Shown piece after piece: positions 25,718 to 33,980 of a DNA stretch of 40,918 bases. Every line of letters begins with the position of its first letter. The stretch's first letter is position 1. A program made the translations under genes and the position numbers. The stretch is from contig NZ_AKJL01000336.1 in NCBI RefSeq assembly GCF_000282355.1, positions 1 through 40,918 of the forward strand. The letters are read 5' to 3'. The notes under the pieces were generated by a model, which worked only from the letters and a program-made list of their open reading frames with translations, did not search any database and was not told the DNA's origin. Source of the stretch: Pseudomonas sp. GM49. GTDB lineage: Bacteria > Pseudomonadota > Gammaproteobacteria > Pseudomonadales > Pseudomonadaceae.

Positions 25718-25791
25718 CAGACTTTGGCTCAGACTTCATATCGCTACGACACCGTTTTTTGACTAAAAAATATAAAAAAAGGACTGTGTTC

Positions 25792-27267
25792 ATGTCATAT
25801 GTTTTTTCTGTTTCACACCCATGTCGAACCCACCAAGTCCCAAAGTGGGATTTTGAGACCGATGTCGTTATTGTCGGATTTGGCGCGGCGGGCGCTTGCG
25901 CCGCCATCGAAGCCGCCGGTGCCGGCGCGGCCGTGACGCTTCTGGAAGCTGCCTCAGGCAACGGGGGCACCAGCGCCTTGTCCGGTGGCGAAATCTATCT
26001 TGGCGGTAGCGGGGGCACGCCCGCTCAGCAACAAGCTGGCTTCAACGACGACACCGAAGACCTTTTCCGTTACTTGATGATGGCCGGCGGCGTCGACGCC
26101 GACGAGTCGAAGGTACGCCTCTATGCTGCGAACAGTCTTGCCCACTATGAGTGGCTGGTCGCACAAGGGGTCATGTACAAAAATACGTTTTTGCCGGAAA
26201 AAATGTTGGAGCCAGAGACAGACGACTGCCTGATCTGGTCTGGCAGCGAAGAAGCATGGCCATTCTCGGAACAGGCCAAACCGTGCCCCCGGGGACATGC
26301 CCCTCAATGGACCGGCTGGGGCGGCGGACGCATGCTCATGGATGCGCTTGCCGCTCGCGTTGAAAAGCTGGGCGTGGACATTCGCTATGACAGCCGGGTG
26401 CTTACCCTGATTGCCGATGACGCCAACAACGTCCACGGCGTGGTGGCTCGAATCGACGGTCAAATTTGCTTTGTACGGGCTCGCAATGGCGTCATCCTGT
26501 GCGCCGGAGGCTTCGCGATGAACCGCGATATGGTCAAGCGCCACGCGCCACAATTGCTGCGCGCCGATGGGCCCATAGGAACGCCTGGCGATGACGGTGC
26601 GGGCATCCTTCTGGGAATGAGCGTGGGGGGCGCATCGATTCACATGGACGAGGCTTTTGTGAGCTTGCCGTTTTATGCCCCTGAATCTCTGGTAAGGGGT
26701 ATTTTCGTCAACGAGCGTGGCCATCGTTTCATCAACGAAGATTGCTATCACGGTCGCGTTGGTCATCACATCATGCGGCAAACGGGTGATCGGATTTATC
26801 TTCTCGTCGACAACTCGTCTTACGAGCCACCGGCACAATTCACACGCATTGACATTGCCGCCGCGGGAGAAACGTGGGAAGAGGTAGAGCGAGATCTTGG
26901 CTTGCCTGAAAACGCTTTGGTCAATACGGTCGCCCTGTACAACCGCCACGCGGCCCAAGGCAACGATCCCCTGTTCCACAAAGCCGAAAAATGGCTCAAA
27001 CCACTCGATGAGCCGCCCTTCGTCGCGCTGGATTGCCGAGTCGATTATGCGTTCTATCCGCACTTTACTCTGGGGGGGTTGGATACTCTGCCGACGGGCC
27101 AGGTGCTCACAGAAAAACGTCAGCCAATCAACGGTCTGTATGCCGCCGGGCGTACCGCTTGCGGGTTGCCGCGTTGGGGAGGCGGTTATAGTTCTGGAAT
27201 GTCTCTGGCCGACGCCACCTTTTTTGGGCGCCAAGCGGGGCTGAGCGCCGCAATCACGAGAAATTGA
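25792..27267 (+). CDS. FAD-dependent oxidoreductase, 3-ketosteroid-dehydrogenase/fumarate-reductase family
   Basis: A 491-residue flavoprotein of the FAD_binding_2 type. The dinucleotide-binding turn is VVIVGFGAAGACAAIEAA (25-42), followed by TLLEAASGNGGTSALSGGEI. The C-terminal FAD contact is GLYAAGRTACGLPRWGGGYS followed by SGMSLADATFFGRQAG. The family includes 3-ketosteroid delta-1-dehydrogenase, fumarate reductases and urocanate-type reductases. No heme or FMN domain is attached. The ATG at 25792 has AAAGGA upstream; an earlier in-frame start would overlap the tandem repeat. With the four neighbouring SDRs, a role in oxidising an alicyclic ring such as a steroid or terpenoid is plausible but inferred. 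Confidence 0.88.
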   Translation: MSYVFSVSHPCRTHQVPKWDFETDVVIVGFGAAGACAAIEAAGAGAAVTLLEAASGNGGTSALSGGEIYLGGSGGTPAQQQAGFNDDTEDLFRYLMMAGGVDADESKVRLYAANSLAHYEWLVAQGVMYKNTFLPEKMLEPETDDCLIWSGSEEAWPFSEQAKPCPRGHAPQWTGWGGGRMLMDALAARVEKLGVDIRYDSRVLTLIADDANNVHGVVARIDGQICFVRARNGVILCAGGFAMNRDMVKRHAPQLLRADGPIGTPGDDGAGILLGMSVGGASIHMDEAFVSLPFYAPESLVRGIFVNERGHRFINEDCYHGRVGHHIMRQTGDRIYLLVDNSSYEPPAQFTRIDIAAAGETWEEVERDLGLPENALVNTVALYNRHAAQGNDPLFHKAEKWLKPLDEPPFVALDCRVDYAFYPHFTLGGLDTLPTGQVLTEKRQPINGLYAAGRTACGLPRWGGGYSSGMSLADATFFGRQAGLSAAITRN

Positions 27268-27381
27268 GGCGGATTCGACATCGTTGCCGACCTGACGCCT
27301 TTTATCGATTTCGACAAGATCGACGTGCTGCCCACCAGTCAGTATCGACTCTGAATCCTTCCAGGTTTTTATCAAGCAACA

Positions 27382-27412
27382 GTCAAGTCCGACGCCATGC
27401 GTCGGGCTTGAC
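27382..27412. terminator. Hairpin between convergent genes
   Basis: GTCAAGTCCGACGC pairs with GCGTCGGGCTTGAC (one G-T pair) around three bases. It lies between the flavoprotein gene and the SnoaL-like gene, which converge. No clear T-run follows on either strand, so its strength as a terminator is uncertain. Confidence 0.55.
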
Positions 27413-27423
27413 CGTTGGCTGGT

Positions 27424-27924
27424 TTACACCTGACGTGCAACCGCAGGTGCGGGAGCATCAAACAGGCTGGCGGTGACTTTGAGCTGTTCAGGAATCGGCG
27501 AGGTGAGGGTTTCAAATACGCGCCGGTAGCCTGTAGAAACGATTAGCCAATTCCCGTCGCGCTTGATGTACTCGTCCTGGTAGAAGGCCGTACCGTGCAA
27601 CATCCAGTCGCCCTCCAGGTCAATAACATGATCTTCCAGGTACCAGGTACCCCTGGCCTTGTCCGGCCCCAGAATCTCGATCTCTGGATGGTGCCCCTGG
27701 TGTTTGCACAGCAAAGTGGGTCGGTCCATGATCGCCCTGAGCCCGTCGAGGAACGCGGTGCGGCAGTCGAAGCTGTACTTGCCACTGTCAAGGGAGGTCT
27801 TCACGTCTTCAGCCAGGCAGGTCTCCAATGAAGTCCAGTCGTGGCAATCAACCGCGCGAAAGTAGCGGTACTTGAGCTGCCTGATCTGCTCTATTTCAAG
27901 ATAGTCGTCCAGCGTAATAACCAT
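27424..27924 (-). CDS. SnoaL-like (NTF2-fold) protein
   Basis: A 166-residue protein with the alpha+beta cone fold pattern of the SnoaL/NTF2 superfamily: IEQIRQLKYRYFRAVDCHDW near residues 9-28, a central HHPEIEILG, and WYLEDHVIDLEGDWMLHGTA. Members include polyketide cyclases, dehydratases and ring-hydroxylating dioxygenase small subunits; the Asp in AVDCHDW and His in KHQGHHPEI sit where scytalone-dehydratase-like enzymes keep catalytic residues. The ATG at 27924 has AGGAG eight bases upstream. It is convergent with the flavoprotein and divergent from SDR genes, which suggests an isomerase or dehydratase step of the same pathway. Confidence 0.85.
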   Translation of the reverse strand: MVITLDDYLEIEQIRQLKYRYFRAVDCHDWTSLETCLAEDVKTSLDSGKYSFDCRTAFLDGLRAIMDRPTLLCKHQGHHPEIEILGPDKARGTWYLEDHVIDLEGDWMLHGTAFYQDEYIKRDGNWLIVSTGYRRVFETLTSPIPEQLKVTASLFDAPAPAVARQV

Positions 27925-28142
27925 CGGTGGTGCTCCTGTGCATGGCGGAGGGGTCGAACGCAGGATAGGTAGCACCCCACACACCTTCATCGTCTGGCCG
28001 GACTACAAGATCCCCCCTCACAAAACGCAAGTTTTACGCCCTTGGCGTGACGGTAGTCTCCTTGGACGATGTCTCTGTGCCTCCCGGGATGCGAGCTTCT
28101 CCGCACCTGCACCATCGCAGGACGAATAAGGAGGCTCAGAGG
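27925..28142. promoter_or_regulatory. Divergent promoter region, SnoaL-like gene / SDR operon
   Basis: This 218-base gap must hold promoters in both directions. No regulator gene lies inside the cluster, and I see no clear operator. Confidence 0.35.
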
Positions 28143-28904
28143 ATGTCCAAGGCATCGCACAAGCACGTGCTTATCACCGGCGCCGCCAGCGGCGTTGGCA
28201 AGGCCGATGCCCTGTTGATGGCCGCAGAAGGAGCCCGTGTCGTGGTTGCCGACGTCAACTGCGAAGCCGGCCGGGCGGTGGTCGACGAGATTGGTCCACA
28301 TGCCCTGTTCATCGAACTGGATGTAGCAGACGAAGCACACTGGCAACGCGCGATCGCCCAGATCCAGGCCCACTTCGGACGCTTGGACGTGCTGGTCAAC
28401 AATGCAGCGATCTGCCCGCTGGGGACTATCGAAGAGGCCAGCCTGGAACAATGGCGCAAAGTCATGCGGGTCAACGCCGACGGCTATTTTCTCGGCTGCA
28501 AGTACGCAATTGAGGCGATGAAAAGCAACGCCGCTGGTGGTTCGATCATCATGATGTCTTCGGTCGCGGCCCTCGCTGGCCTGCCGCCGATGTGCGCCTA
28601 CAGCAGTTCCAAAGGCGCGGTGACCGCGCTGACCCGCAGCGTGGCCGTACATTGCAAGCAGCAGGGCTACCGCATCCGCTGCAATTCGGTGCACCCGGAC
28701 GGCATCTGGACTCCCATGACACAGGCCTTGGTACCCGATCTTGATCCGGTAGCTCTGGGCATCGGCGACAACTCCATGGCGCGCATGTGCATGCCTGAGG
28801 ACGTAGCCAATCTGGTTCTGTTCCTCGCCTCGGACGAATCCTGCTTTATCAACGGCGCCGAACTGCGCATTGACAATGCACAGCTGATTTCCGGCATCGC
28901 TTGA
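28143..28904 (+). CDS. Short-chain dehydrogenase, cyclohexanol/hydroxysteroid-dehydrogenase-like
   Basis: A 253-residue classical SDR with TGAASGVGK (12-20), NNAA (87-90), catalytic Ser140, Tyr153 and Lys157 (YSSSK), and the Asp after the second strand (VVVADVN, Asp37) that favours NAD over NADP. It is the first of three SDR genes with short gaps (22 and 15 bases), so they form an operon. The ATG at 28143 has AAGGAGG at ideal distance, although the frame is open 32 codons further up. The C-terminal part (HPDGIWTPMTQAL) resembles hydroxysteroid and cyclohexanol dehydrogenases. The substrate is not known. Confidence 0.9.
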   Translation: MSKASHKHVLITGAASGVGKADALLMAAEGARVVVADVNCEAGRAVVDEIGPHALFIELDVADEAHWQRAIAQIQAHFGRLDVLVNNAAICPLGTIEEASLEQWRKVMRVNADGYFLGCKYAIEAMKSNAAGGSIIMMSSVAALAGLPPMCAYSSSKGAVTALTRSVAVHCKQQGYRIRCNSVHPDGIWTPMTQALVPDLDPVALGIGDNSMARMCMPEDVANLVLFLASDESCFINGAELRIDNAQLISGIA

Positions 28905-28926
28905 ATACCACCTGGAGAATCTGCAC

Positions 28927-29682
28927 ATGAATATGCTGGAAAGCAAAGTAGCCCTGGTCACCGGCGGCGGCCAGGGAGTCGGCCAGGGTATTGCCTTTGC
29001 CCTCGCGAACGAGGGGGCGATGGTCGCCGTGGCAGGCCGTACGCGCGCCACCCTGGAGCAAACCTGCGACGAAATCCGTCGCCGGGGCGGTACCGCTCTG
29101 GCAGTGGAGTGCGACGTGATGAACCAGGCCGATATCAATCGCTGCGTCGCCGAAGTAGTAGAGGCTTTCGGCGGCTTGAACATTCTGGTCAATAACGCTC
29201 ACATCGTGCCGCTGGGCAGCATCCTCGAGGTCACCGACGAAGCCTTCATGTTGGGCATCGACTCCGGTCCCATGGCCACTCTGCGGATGATGCGAGCTTG
29301 CCATCCCCACCTCAAGGGCGACGGCGCAGTGATCAACCTGGCCTCCTCGGCAGCGGTACGCTGGGACGCTTCGGGCTACGGCCACTATGCCGCGACCAAA
29401 GAAGCCATCCGTGCCCTCAGCCGTGGCGCCGCCTGCGAATGGGGCGTGGATGGTATCCGCGTCAACGTCATCGCCCCCCATGCGTTGTCGCCGGGCCTGC
29501 GCGGCTGGATCGAAAACAATCCGCATGAAGCACAAGTCTTTTTCAACAGCATCCCACTGCGCCGGGTCGGCGATTGCGAATCCGATATCGGTCGCACTGT
29601 GGCTTTCCTGGTCAGCGACAATGCACGCTACCTGACAGGCGCCACGATCCCGTTGGATGGCGGCCAGGCTTACTGGGGTTAA
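28927..29682 (+). CDS. Short-chain dehydrogenase, second of the operon
   Basis: A 251-residue SDR with TGGGQGVGQG (12-21), Ser141, Tyr154 and Lys158 (YAATK). Two features are unusual: NNAH replaces NNAG, and an Arg after the second strand (AGRTR) suggests NADP use, unlike the first SDR. It ends in LDGGQAYWG. The ATG at 28927 has GGAGAA upstream. It is co-transcribed with the SDRs on both sides. Confidence 0.9.
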   Translation: MNMLESKVALVTGGGQGVGQGIAFALANEGAMVAVAGRTRATLEQTCDEIRRRGGTALAVECDVMNQADINRCVAEVVEAFGGLNILVNNAHIVPLGSILEVTDEAFMLGIDSGPMATLRMMRACHPHLKGDGAVINLASSAAVRWDASGYGHYAATKEAIRALSRGAACEWGVDGIRVNVIAPHALSPGLRGWIENNPHEAQVFFNSIPLRRVGDCESDIGRTVAFLVSDNARYLTGATIPLDGGQAYWG

Positions 29683-29697
29683 TCGAGGAGAAACTGC

Positions 29698-30474
29698 ATG
29701 AACCGTTTGGCAAACAAAATCGCTATCGTCACCGGTGGGGCTCGCGGCATGGGTGCACACACCTGCCGGCTGTTCGTCGAGGAAGGTGCGCAAGTGATGA
29801 TCGCCGACCTGCTGGAAACCGAGGGCCAGGCCCTTGCCGGCGAGCTGGGCGACGCTGCCAGCTTCCGTCGCCTGGATGTCAGCAACGAGGAACACTGGCA
29901 ACAACTGGTTGCCGAGACAGTAGAACGCTTCGGGCGTATCGATGTGCTGGTGAACAATGCCGCCGTGCTGGTATTCGGCTCCCTGGAGCAACTGTCCAAG
30001 GCCGACTTCGAGCGGGCACTGTCGATCAACCTGACCGGCACATTTCTGGGTATCCACAGCGTCGCGCCGATCATGCGTGAGCAGCGCGCCGGCTCGATCG
30101 TCAACATCTCCTCAGTGGATGGCCTGCGCGGCGTGAACGCCCTCGCCGCCTACGTCTCCAGCAAGTGGGGCGTGCGCGGGCTGACCAAGGTGGCGGCGTT
30201 GGAGTTGGGCCCACACGGCGTGCGGGTCAACTCGGTGCATCCGGGCGGGGTGGATACGCAAATGTCCAATCCCACCGGAGTCTCACGCGACAAGCTGGAC
30301 AGCCAATACCGCCAGGTGCCGCTGCAACGCATTGGCGCTCCGGAGGAGATCGCCCGCGCCACGCTGTTCCTTGCCAGCGACGACGCCAGCTATTGCAACG
30401 GCAGCGAGCTGTCGGTGGATGGCGGCGCGGCTGCCGGTTTCTATTACGAAGGCTTGCCGGGTTCGCCCATCTGA
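29698..30474 (+). CDS. Short-chain dehydrogenase, 3-alpha/20-beta-hydroxysteroid-dehydrogenase-like
   Basis: A 258-residue SDR with TGGARGMGA (12-20), Asp37 (MIADLLE, favouring NAD), NNAA, and Ser139, Tyr152, Lys156 at the same numbers as the 3-alpha,20-beta-hydroxysteroid dehydrogenase of Streptomyces. It also shares with that enzyme SIVNISS, SSKWGVRGLTKVAALELG and RVNSVHPGGVDT. This is the strongest hint that the cluster handles a steroid-like or other alicyclic alcohol. The ATG at 29698 has GAGGAG upstream. Group IIC intron sequence begins a few bases after its stop. Confidence 0.92.
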   Translation: MNRLANKIAIVTGGARGMGAHTCRLFVEEGAQVMIADLLETEGQALAGELGDAASFRRLDVSNEEHWQQLVAETVERFGRIDVLVNNAAVLVFGSLEQLSKADFERALSINLTGTFLGIHSVAPIMREQRAGSIVNISSVDGLRGVNALAAYVSSKWGVRGLTKVAALELGPHGVRVNSVHPGGVDTQMSNPTGVSRDKLDSQYRQVPLQRIGAPEEIARATLFLASDDASYCNGSELSVDGGAAAGFYYEGLPGSPI

Positions 30475-30484
30475 ACCATGGGGC

Positions 30485-30560
30485 AAAGCGAGTAGGAGAC
30501 GGGATCTGACTCCCGTCGTCCTCTCACACCGTACGTACGGCTCCGTATACGGCGGATCAG
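30485..30560 (-). mobile_element. Group IIC intron 3' end (domains V and VI)
   Basis: On the minus strand, 30555-30526 folds as a domain V: a lower stem CGCCGTA/TACGGTG with the CGC triad and its G-U pair, a two-base CG bulge on the 3' side, an upper stem TACGG/CCGTA and a small loop. It is followed by GACGGGA/TCCCGTC (30517-30498), fitting domain VI, and then TCCTACTCG, a usual intron end. The CGC triad points to class IIC. The intron 3' end lies within about 15 bases of the SDR stop codon on the other strand. The 5' part of the intron is missing. Confidence 0.6.
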
Positions 30561-30569
30561 GTTATTTGG

Positions 30570-30749
30570 TTAAGTTTCCAGTATCGAGACCAGTCCGGGC
30601 GGATCCCGGAGCTTCTTCGGCAACGCCTGATTCATATGCGACGCTCCTGAGCTCCACCGTGGGCCTCGTATCATCTCTTTGAACTTGTCGTGCAAGCGCT
30701 GCAAGCTCGTGTTCGCCACTCGAAACCATAGCTGGCCACCACCGTCGAC
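30570..30749 (-). pseudogene. Possible remnant of the intron-encoded reverse transcriptase/maturase
   Basis: Just upstream of domain V on the same strand, a frame of 60 codons ends in a stop at 30570. It contains GGGQLWFRVANTSLQRLHDK and FKEMIRG, which loosely resembles the text at the RT/maturase-domain junction of group IIC proteins. No RT catalytic motif (YADD) is present. The assignment depends on the adjoining domain V. Confidence 0.3.
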
Positions 30750-31200
30750 CCGGGTGGACTCGACTGACCGCAGATTTCTCTCGAAAAAATAGACACCACT
30801 TCAAATCGGGGACGCCGCAAAACACATCCGCGTCATGCGCCTTTCCACTGAGACCGCTGAAGGCGATTGGCAATCCATCAAAATCGATGCCCACCTTTGA
30901 GATGCCAGGTTCTCACTTACTACCCCCACGCCCGATTCACACCTCACATCCCTCGTAAAAGCCATTTCACGCGTCATTCCAACCCCACAAACCGGCTCTC
31001 TGGTTTACCTCCAATAATTAACTTTAAGTAAAGAGTGTAATAACCATGACCCCATTCAATCCCTCCAGTTGAACTGATAATTTTAATTCAGCGCATTAAC
31101 CACATGCTCTATATGGAATTACTCCTTGGGCATGCCGGCGTCCTTTCGCACAACCAAAAGCTCCAAAACAAAAAAACAAGCCTTGAGATGCAGTGAGGAA
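30750..31200. promoter_or_regulatory. Upstream region of ttdA
   Basis: No gene is supported in this AT-richer stretch. GGTTTACC at 31002-31009 followed by CCAATAATTAAC resembles the GGTTAACC core found before the LysR gene (32976) and the tartrate dehydrogenase gene (36574), so it may be a site for the same regulator. Confidence 0.35.
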
Positions 31201-32106
31201 ATGAAAGTGGATAAAGACTCAGCCGTTGATTCGCTGACTGATGTGATGGCCAAATTCACGGCCTACATTGGCAAGCGCCTGCCCACCGACGTGAAGAAAA
31301 AGACTGCCCAGTTGCGCGCAGCGGAAACCAATCCGTTGGCTATCGCTGTCTATGACTCCATGGCCGAGAACCAGGATTACGCCGACAAGCTGGATCGGCC
31401 CAGCTGTCAGGACACCGGGGTGATTCAGTACTTCATCAGCGCCGGCGCCCGGTTCCCGCTGTTGGGGGAGCTTGAGAGCATTCTGGAAAACGCCACGCGC
31501 GAGGCCACCATCAAGGGACCACTGCGCCATAACGCGGTGGAGACCTTTATTGAGAAGAACACCGGCACCAACACTGGCTCGAAGATTCCGTGGCTCGACT
31601 GGGAGATCATTCCGGATGCCGACTATGCGTTGATCGATGTGTACATGGCTGGGGGCGGTTGCACGTTGCCTGGCTCGGCGAAGGTGTTGATGCCTGGTCA
31701 GGGTTATGAAGGCATCACCGAGTTTGTCTTTGACGTCATTACGTCGCGCGGCGTCAATGCCTGCCCGCCACTGTTGGTTGGCGTGGGCGTCTCGACGTCG
31801 GTGGAGACGGCTGCCCGCTTGTCCAAGCGGGCGATTCTGCGCCCGGTGGACTCCAGCCACCCGAACGAAAGCGCGGCACTTATGGAGCAATTGCTGGAGG
31901 AAGGGTTGAACGAGGTGGGCATCGGCCCACAGGGCCTGACCGGTAACAGCAGCGTGATGGGGGTGAACATTGAGTCATCGGCTCGTCACCCGTCCACCAT
32001 TGGCGTGGCCGTGTCCACCGGTTGCTGGGCACATCGGCGCGGCAAGATCCGCATCAACGCCGACCTTTCCTACGACATCCTCTCCCATGAAGGAGTAGTA
32101 CTGTGA
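31201..32106 (+). CDS. ttdA: L(+)-tartrate dehydratase, alpha subunit
   Basis: TtdA with TtdB forms the oxygen-sensitive [4Fe-4S] enzyme that dehydrates L-tartrate to oxaloacetate. The 301-residue protein matches the E. coli enzyme closely: RPSCQDTGV (Cys69), PLRHNAVE, MAGGGCTLPGSAKVLMP, VNACPPLLVGVG, GPQGLTGNSSVMGV and VSTGCWAHRRGK, with cluster cysteines in the CQDTG, CPP and GCW places. These segments distinguish it from fumarase. The ATG at 31201 has GAGG close upstream; an earlier in-frame ATG adds 25 unconserved residues. The stop overlaps the ttdB start. Confidence 0.94.
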   Translation: MKVDKDSAVDSLTDVMAKFTAYIGKRLPTDVKKKTAQLRAAETNPLAIAVYDSMAENQDYADKLDRPSCQDTGVIQYFISAGARFPLLGELESILENATREATIKGPLRHNAVETFIEKNTGTNTGSKIPWLDWEIIPDADYALIDVYMAGGGCTLPGSAKVLMPGQGYEGITEFVFDVITSRGVNACPPLLVGVGVSTSVETAARLSKRAILRPVDSSHPNESAALMEQLLEEGLNEVGIGPQGLTGNSSVMGVNIESSARHPSTIGVAVSTGCWAHRRGKIRINADLSYDILSHEGVVL

Positions 32107-32711
32107 TTAAAGTCCTTAATACCCCTATCAAGGACGAGGATCTGGCCGGTCTGAACGTCGGTGACGTGGTGTACCTCACAGGCCAACTGGTGACCTGCCG
32201 TGACGTGGCGCACCGTCGTCTGATCGAGCTCAAGCGCGAGCTACCGGTAGACCTGCGCGGTGGCGCGATTTTCCATGCCGGCCCCATCGTGCGCAAGAAA
32301 GATGATGGTAACTTCGAGATGGTGTCCATCGGGCCGACCACCAGCATGCGCATGGAAAAATTCGAGAAGCAGTTCATCGAACAAACCGGGGTCAAGTTGA
32401 TCATCGGCAAAGGCGGCATGGGGCCTGAAACAACCGCTGGCTGCCTGGAAAACAAGGCGGTGCATGCGGTGTTCCCGGGTGGTTGCGCGGTATTGGCCGC
32501 CACCAAGGTGGAGGAAATCGAGCGCGCCGAGTGGCAGGATCTGGGCATGCCGGAAACCCTTTGGGTGAACCGGGTACGCGAGTTCGGCCCGCTGATCATT
32601 TCCATCGACACCAAGGGCAACAACCTCTTCGAGCAGAACAAGGCACGTTTCAACGAGCGCAAAGGGTCGATCATCGAGAAGATCAACGCCCAGGTACGCT
32701 TCATTAAATGA
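32103..32711 (+). CDS. ttdB: L(+)-tartrate dehydratase, beta subunit
   Basis: A 202-residue protein matching TtdB along its full length: TPIKDEDL, GDVVYLTGQLVTCRDVAHRR, FHAGPIVRK, GPTTSMRME, GKGGMGPET, GCAVLAAT and EFGPLIISIDTKGNN. It supplies the swivelling C-terminal half of the class I fumarase-type active site. It starts with GTG 32103, overlapping the ttdA stop by GTGA, so the subunits are translationally coupled. Confidence 0.94.
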   Translation: MIKVLNTPIKDEDLAGLNVGDVVYLTGQLVTCRDVAHRRLIELKRELPVDLRGGAIFHAGPIVRKKDDGNFEMVSIGPTTSMRMEKFEKQFIEQTGVKLIIGKGGMGPETTAGCLENKAVHAVFPGGCAVLAATKVEEIERAEWQDLGMPETLWVNRVREFGPLIISIDTKGNNLFEQNKARFNERKGSIIEKINAQVRFIK

Positions 32712-32791
32712 TCCGGTGGGGTGGCCGTTTTCCCGCATAAACCTGCCACCCCTGCCGCGACACCCTGCATTGCTTCGCTCTCTCTTACACA

Positions 32792-32823
32792 GCCCCAGGT
32801 GCACTCGTCGAGTGCGCTGGGCC
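32792..32823. terminator. Strong hairpin after ttdB
   Basis: GCCCCAGGTGCACTC and GAGTGCGCTGGGCC pair around GTC with one or two mismatches. It lies 80 bases after ttdB. No T-run follows, so this could be a processing or Rho-assisted end. The rest of 32712-32940 shows no gene. Confidence 0.5.
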
Positions 32824-32943
32824 TCGTGCGCAGCGCTGACCCCGGACATGAACCAGACGCCCCCCCGTCAGCAGCCCCCTCCCCTGCACCTGAATACAGC
32901 CCAATGATGCCGCAAAGCCCGAGTCGCTTGTTCGCGCAGGACC

Positions 32944-33003
32944 GGCTGGAGTATATGTAGTGAACAGAAAGCGATGGTTAACCAGAAATAACGAGACAAT
33001 TAA
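32944..33003. promoter_or_regulatory. Conserved 60-bp segment before the LysR gene (candidate operator)
   Basis: This segment aligns without gaps to 36542-36601 before the tartrate dehydrogenase gene (about 44 of 60 bases equal by eye). The core GGTTAACC (32976-32983) is a perfect palindrome inside the best-conserved block. LysR-type regulators usually bind their own promoter, so this is a likely autoregulatory site. Confidence 0.55.
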
Positions 33004-33016
33004 TCTGGAGTCATGA

Positions 33017-33928
33017 ATGACGAACACCCAGGACTTGGGTTTTTTCTATCTGCTGGCTAAACAGGGCAGCCTGGTCGCCACCGCCAGGGAGCTTGGCGTG
33101 ACGCCACCGGCCGTCAGTAAGCGCCTGGCTTCGCTGGAGGCACGGCTGGGGGTCCAGCTCGTCAACCGCACTACCCGCTCCATGAGCCTTACCCCCGAGG
33201 GCGAGCTGTATTACGCGCACACCGCGCGCATTCTTACCCAAGTCGACGAAATGGAGCAGCTGGTCAGCAGCAGCCGCGCCACGCCTAAGGGGCTGATCCG
33301 GGTGAACGCATCACTGGGTTTCGGCCGTCGACATATCGGCCCTGCGCTGGCGGCTTTCTATACCCGTTATCCGGAGGTGGAAATCCAGCTGGAGATCAGT
33401 GACCACCCGTTGGATCTCGCCACCCACGGCTTCGACTTGGGCATTCGCTTCGGCACTCTGCCGGACGCTGCGCTACATGCCCGCAAGATTGCCTCAAACC
33501 GGCGCTTGCTGTGCGCGTCGCCGATTTATCTGGACAAGCATGGGACCCCGGAGAAACTCTCCGACCTGCAAAACCACAACTGCATTTTCATTCGCCAGAA
33601 CGAAGCCCCCTACGGTGTATGGAACTTCAACAATGGCGGGCGGACCGAGACCATCAAGGTCCGCGGAGCCCTGGGTTGCAACGACGGTGAGGTCGCCCTG
33701 AACTGGGCGCTGGAGGGTTACGGTTTGCTGCTGCGCGCCGAGTGGGACATCGCCCGCTATGTGCGCAGCGGGCGGCTGCGCCTGGTGATGGAGGACCATA
33801 CCCCTACCCGCGCAGACGTGTATGCGGTTTACCCGCAGCAACTGCACCTGTCAGCCCGGGTACGCAGCCTGATCGACTTTCTGATCGAACGCTTCAAGCA
33901 GATCGATAACATCGAAGACCGCGGATAA
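33017..33928 (+). CDS. LysR-family regulator of the tartrate genes
   Basis: A 303-residue LysR-type regulator. The winged helix is at 1-60 (FFYLLAKQGSLVATARELGV, then TPPAVSKRLASLEARLGVQL) and the LysR substrate-binding domain runs from about 88 to 295. It lies between ttdAB (same strand, 305 bases upstream) and the carrier and dehydrogenase genes (opposite strand), as in tartrate loci where TtdR-like regulators respond to tartrate. The start ATG 33017 has GGAG upstream; an ATG four bases earlier is out of frame. Function as the tartrate regulator is inferred from position. Confidence 0.9.
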   Translation: MTNTQDLGFFYLLAKQGSLVATARELGVTPPAVSKRLASLEARLGVQLVNRTTRSMSLTPEGELYYAHTARILTQVDEMEQLVSSSRATPKGLIRVNASLGFGRRHIGPALAAFYTRYPEVEIQLEISDHPLDLATHGFDLGIRFGTLPDAALHARKIASNRRLLCASPIYLDKHGTPEKLSDLQNHNCIFIRQNEAPYGVWNFNNGGRTETIKVRGALGCNDGEVALNWALEGYGLLLRAEWDIARYVRSGRLRLVMEDHTPTRADVYAVYPQQLHLSARVRSLIDFLIERFKQIDNIEDRG

Positions 33929-33963
33929 AAAAAGCTGTCGACTCCACCGGGGAATCGACAGCT
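33927..33963 (-). terminator. Rho-independent terminator of dctA
   Basis: AGCTGTCGA and TCGACAGCT pair (33933-33963). On the minus strand the hairpin is followed by seven T, giving a proper terminator for the carrier gene. It also stands right after the LysR stop and may serve both convergent genes. Confidence 0.85.
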
Positions 33964-33980
33964 GAATGACGACCCTTCGA

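Noticed and set aside
30562..30894. 110-codon minus-strand frame
   Set aside because: It lacks any recognised domain; a different frame in the same DNA fits an intron-protein remnant better.
32716..32907. Pro/Arg-rich frame after ttdB
   Set aside because: Low-complexity reading across a strong hairpin with no ribosome site.
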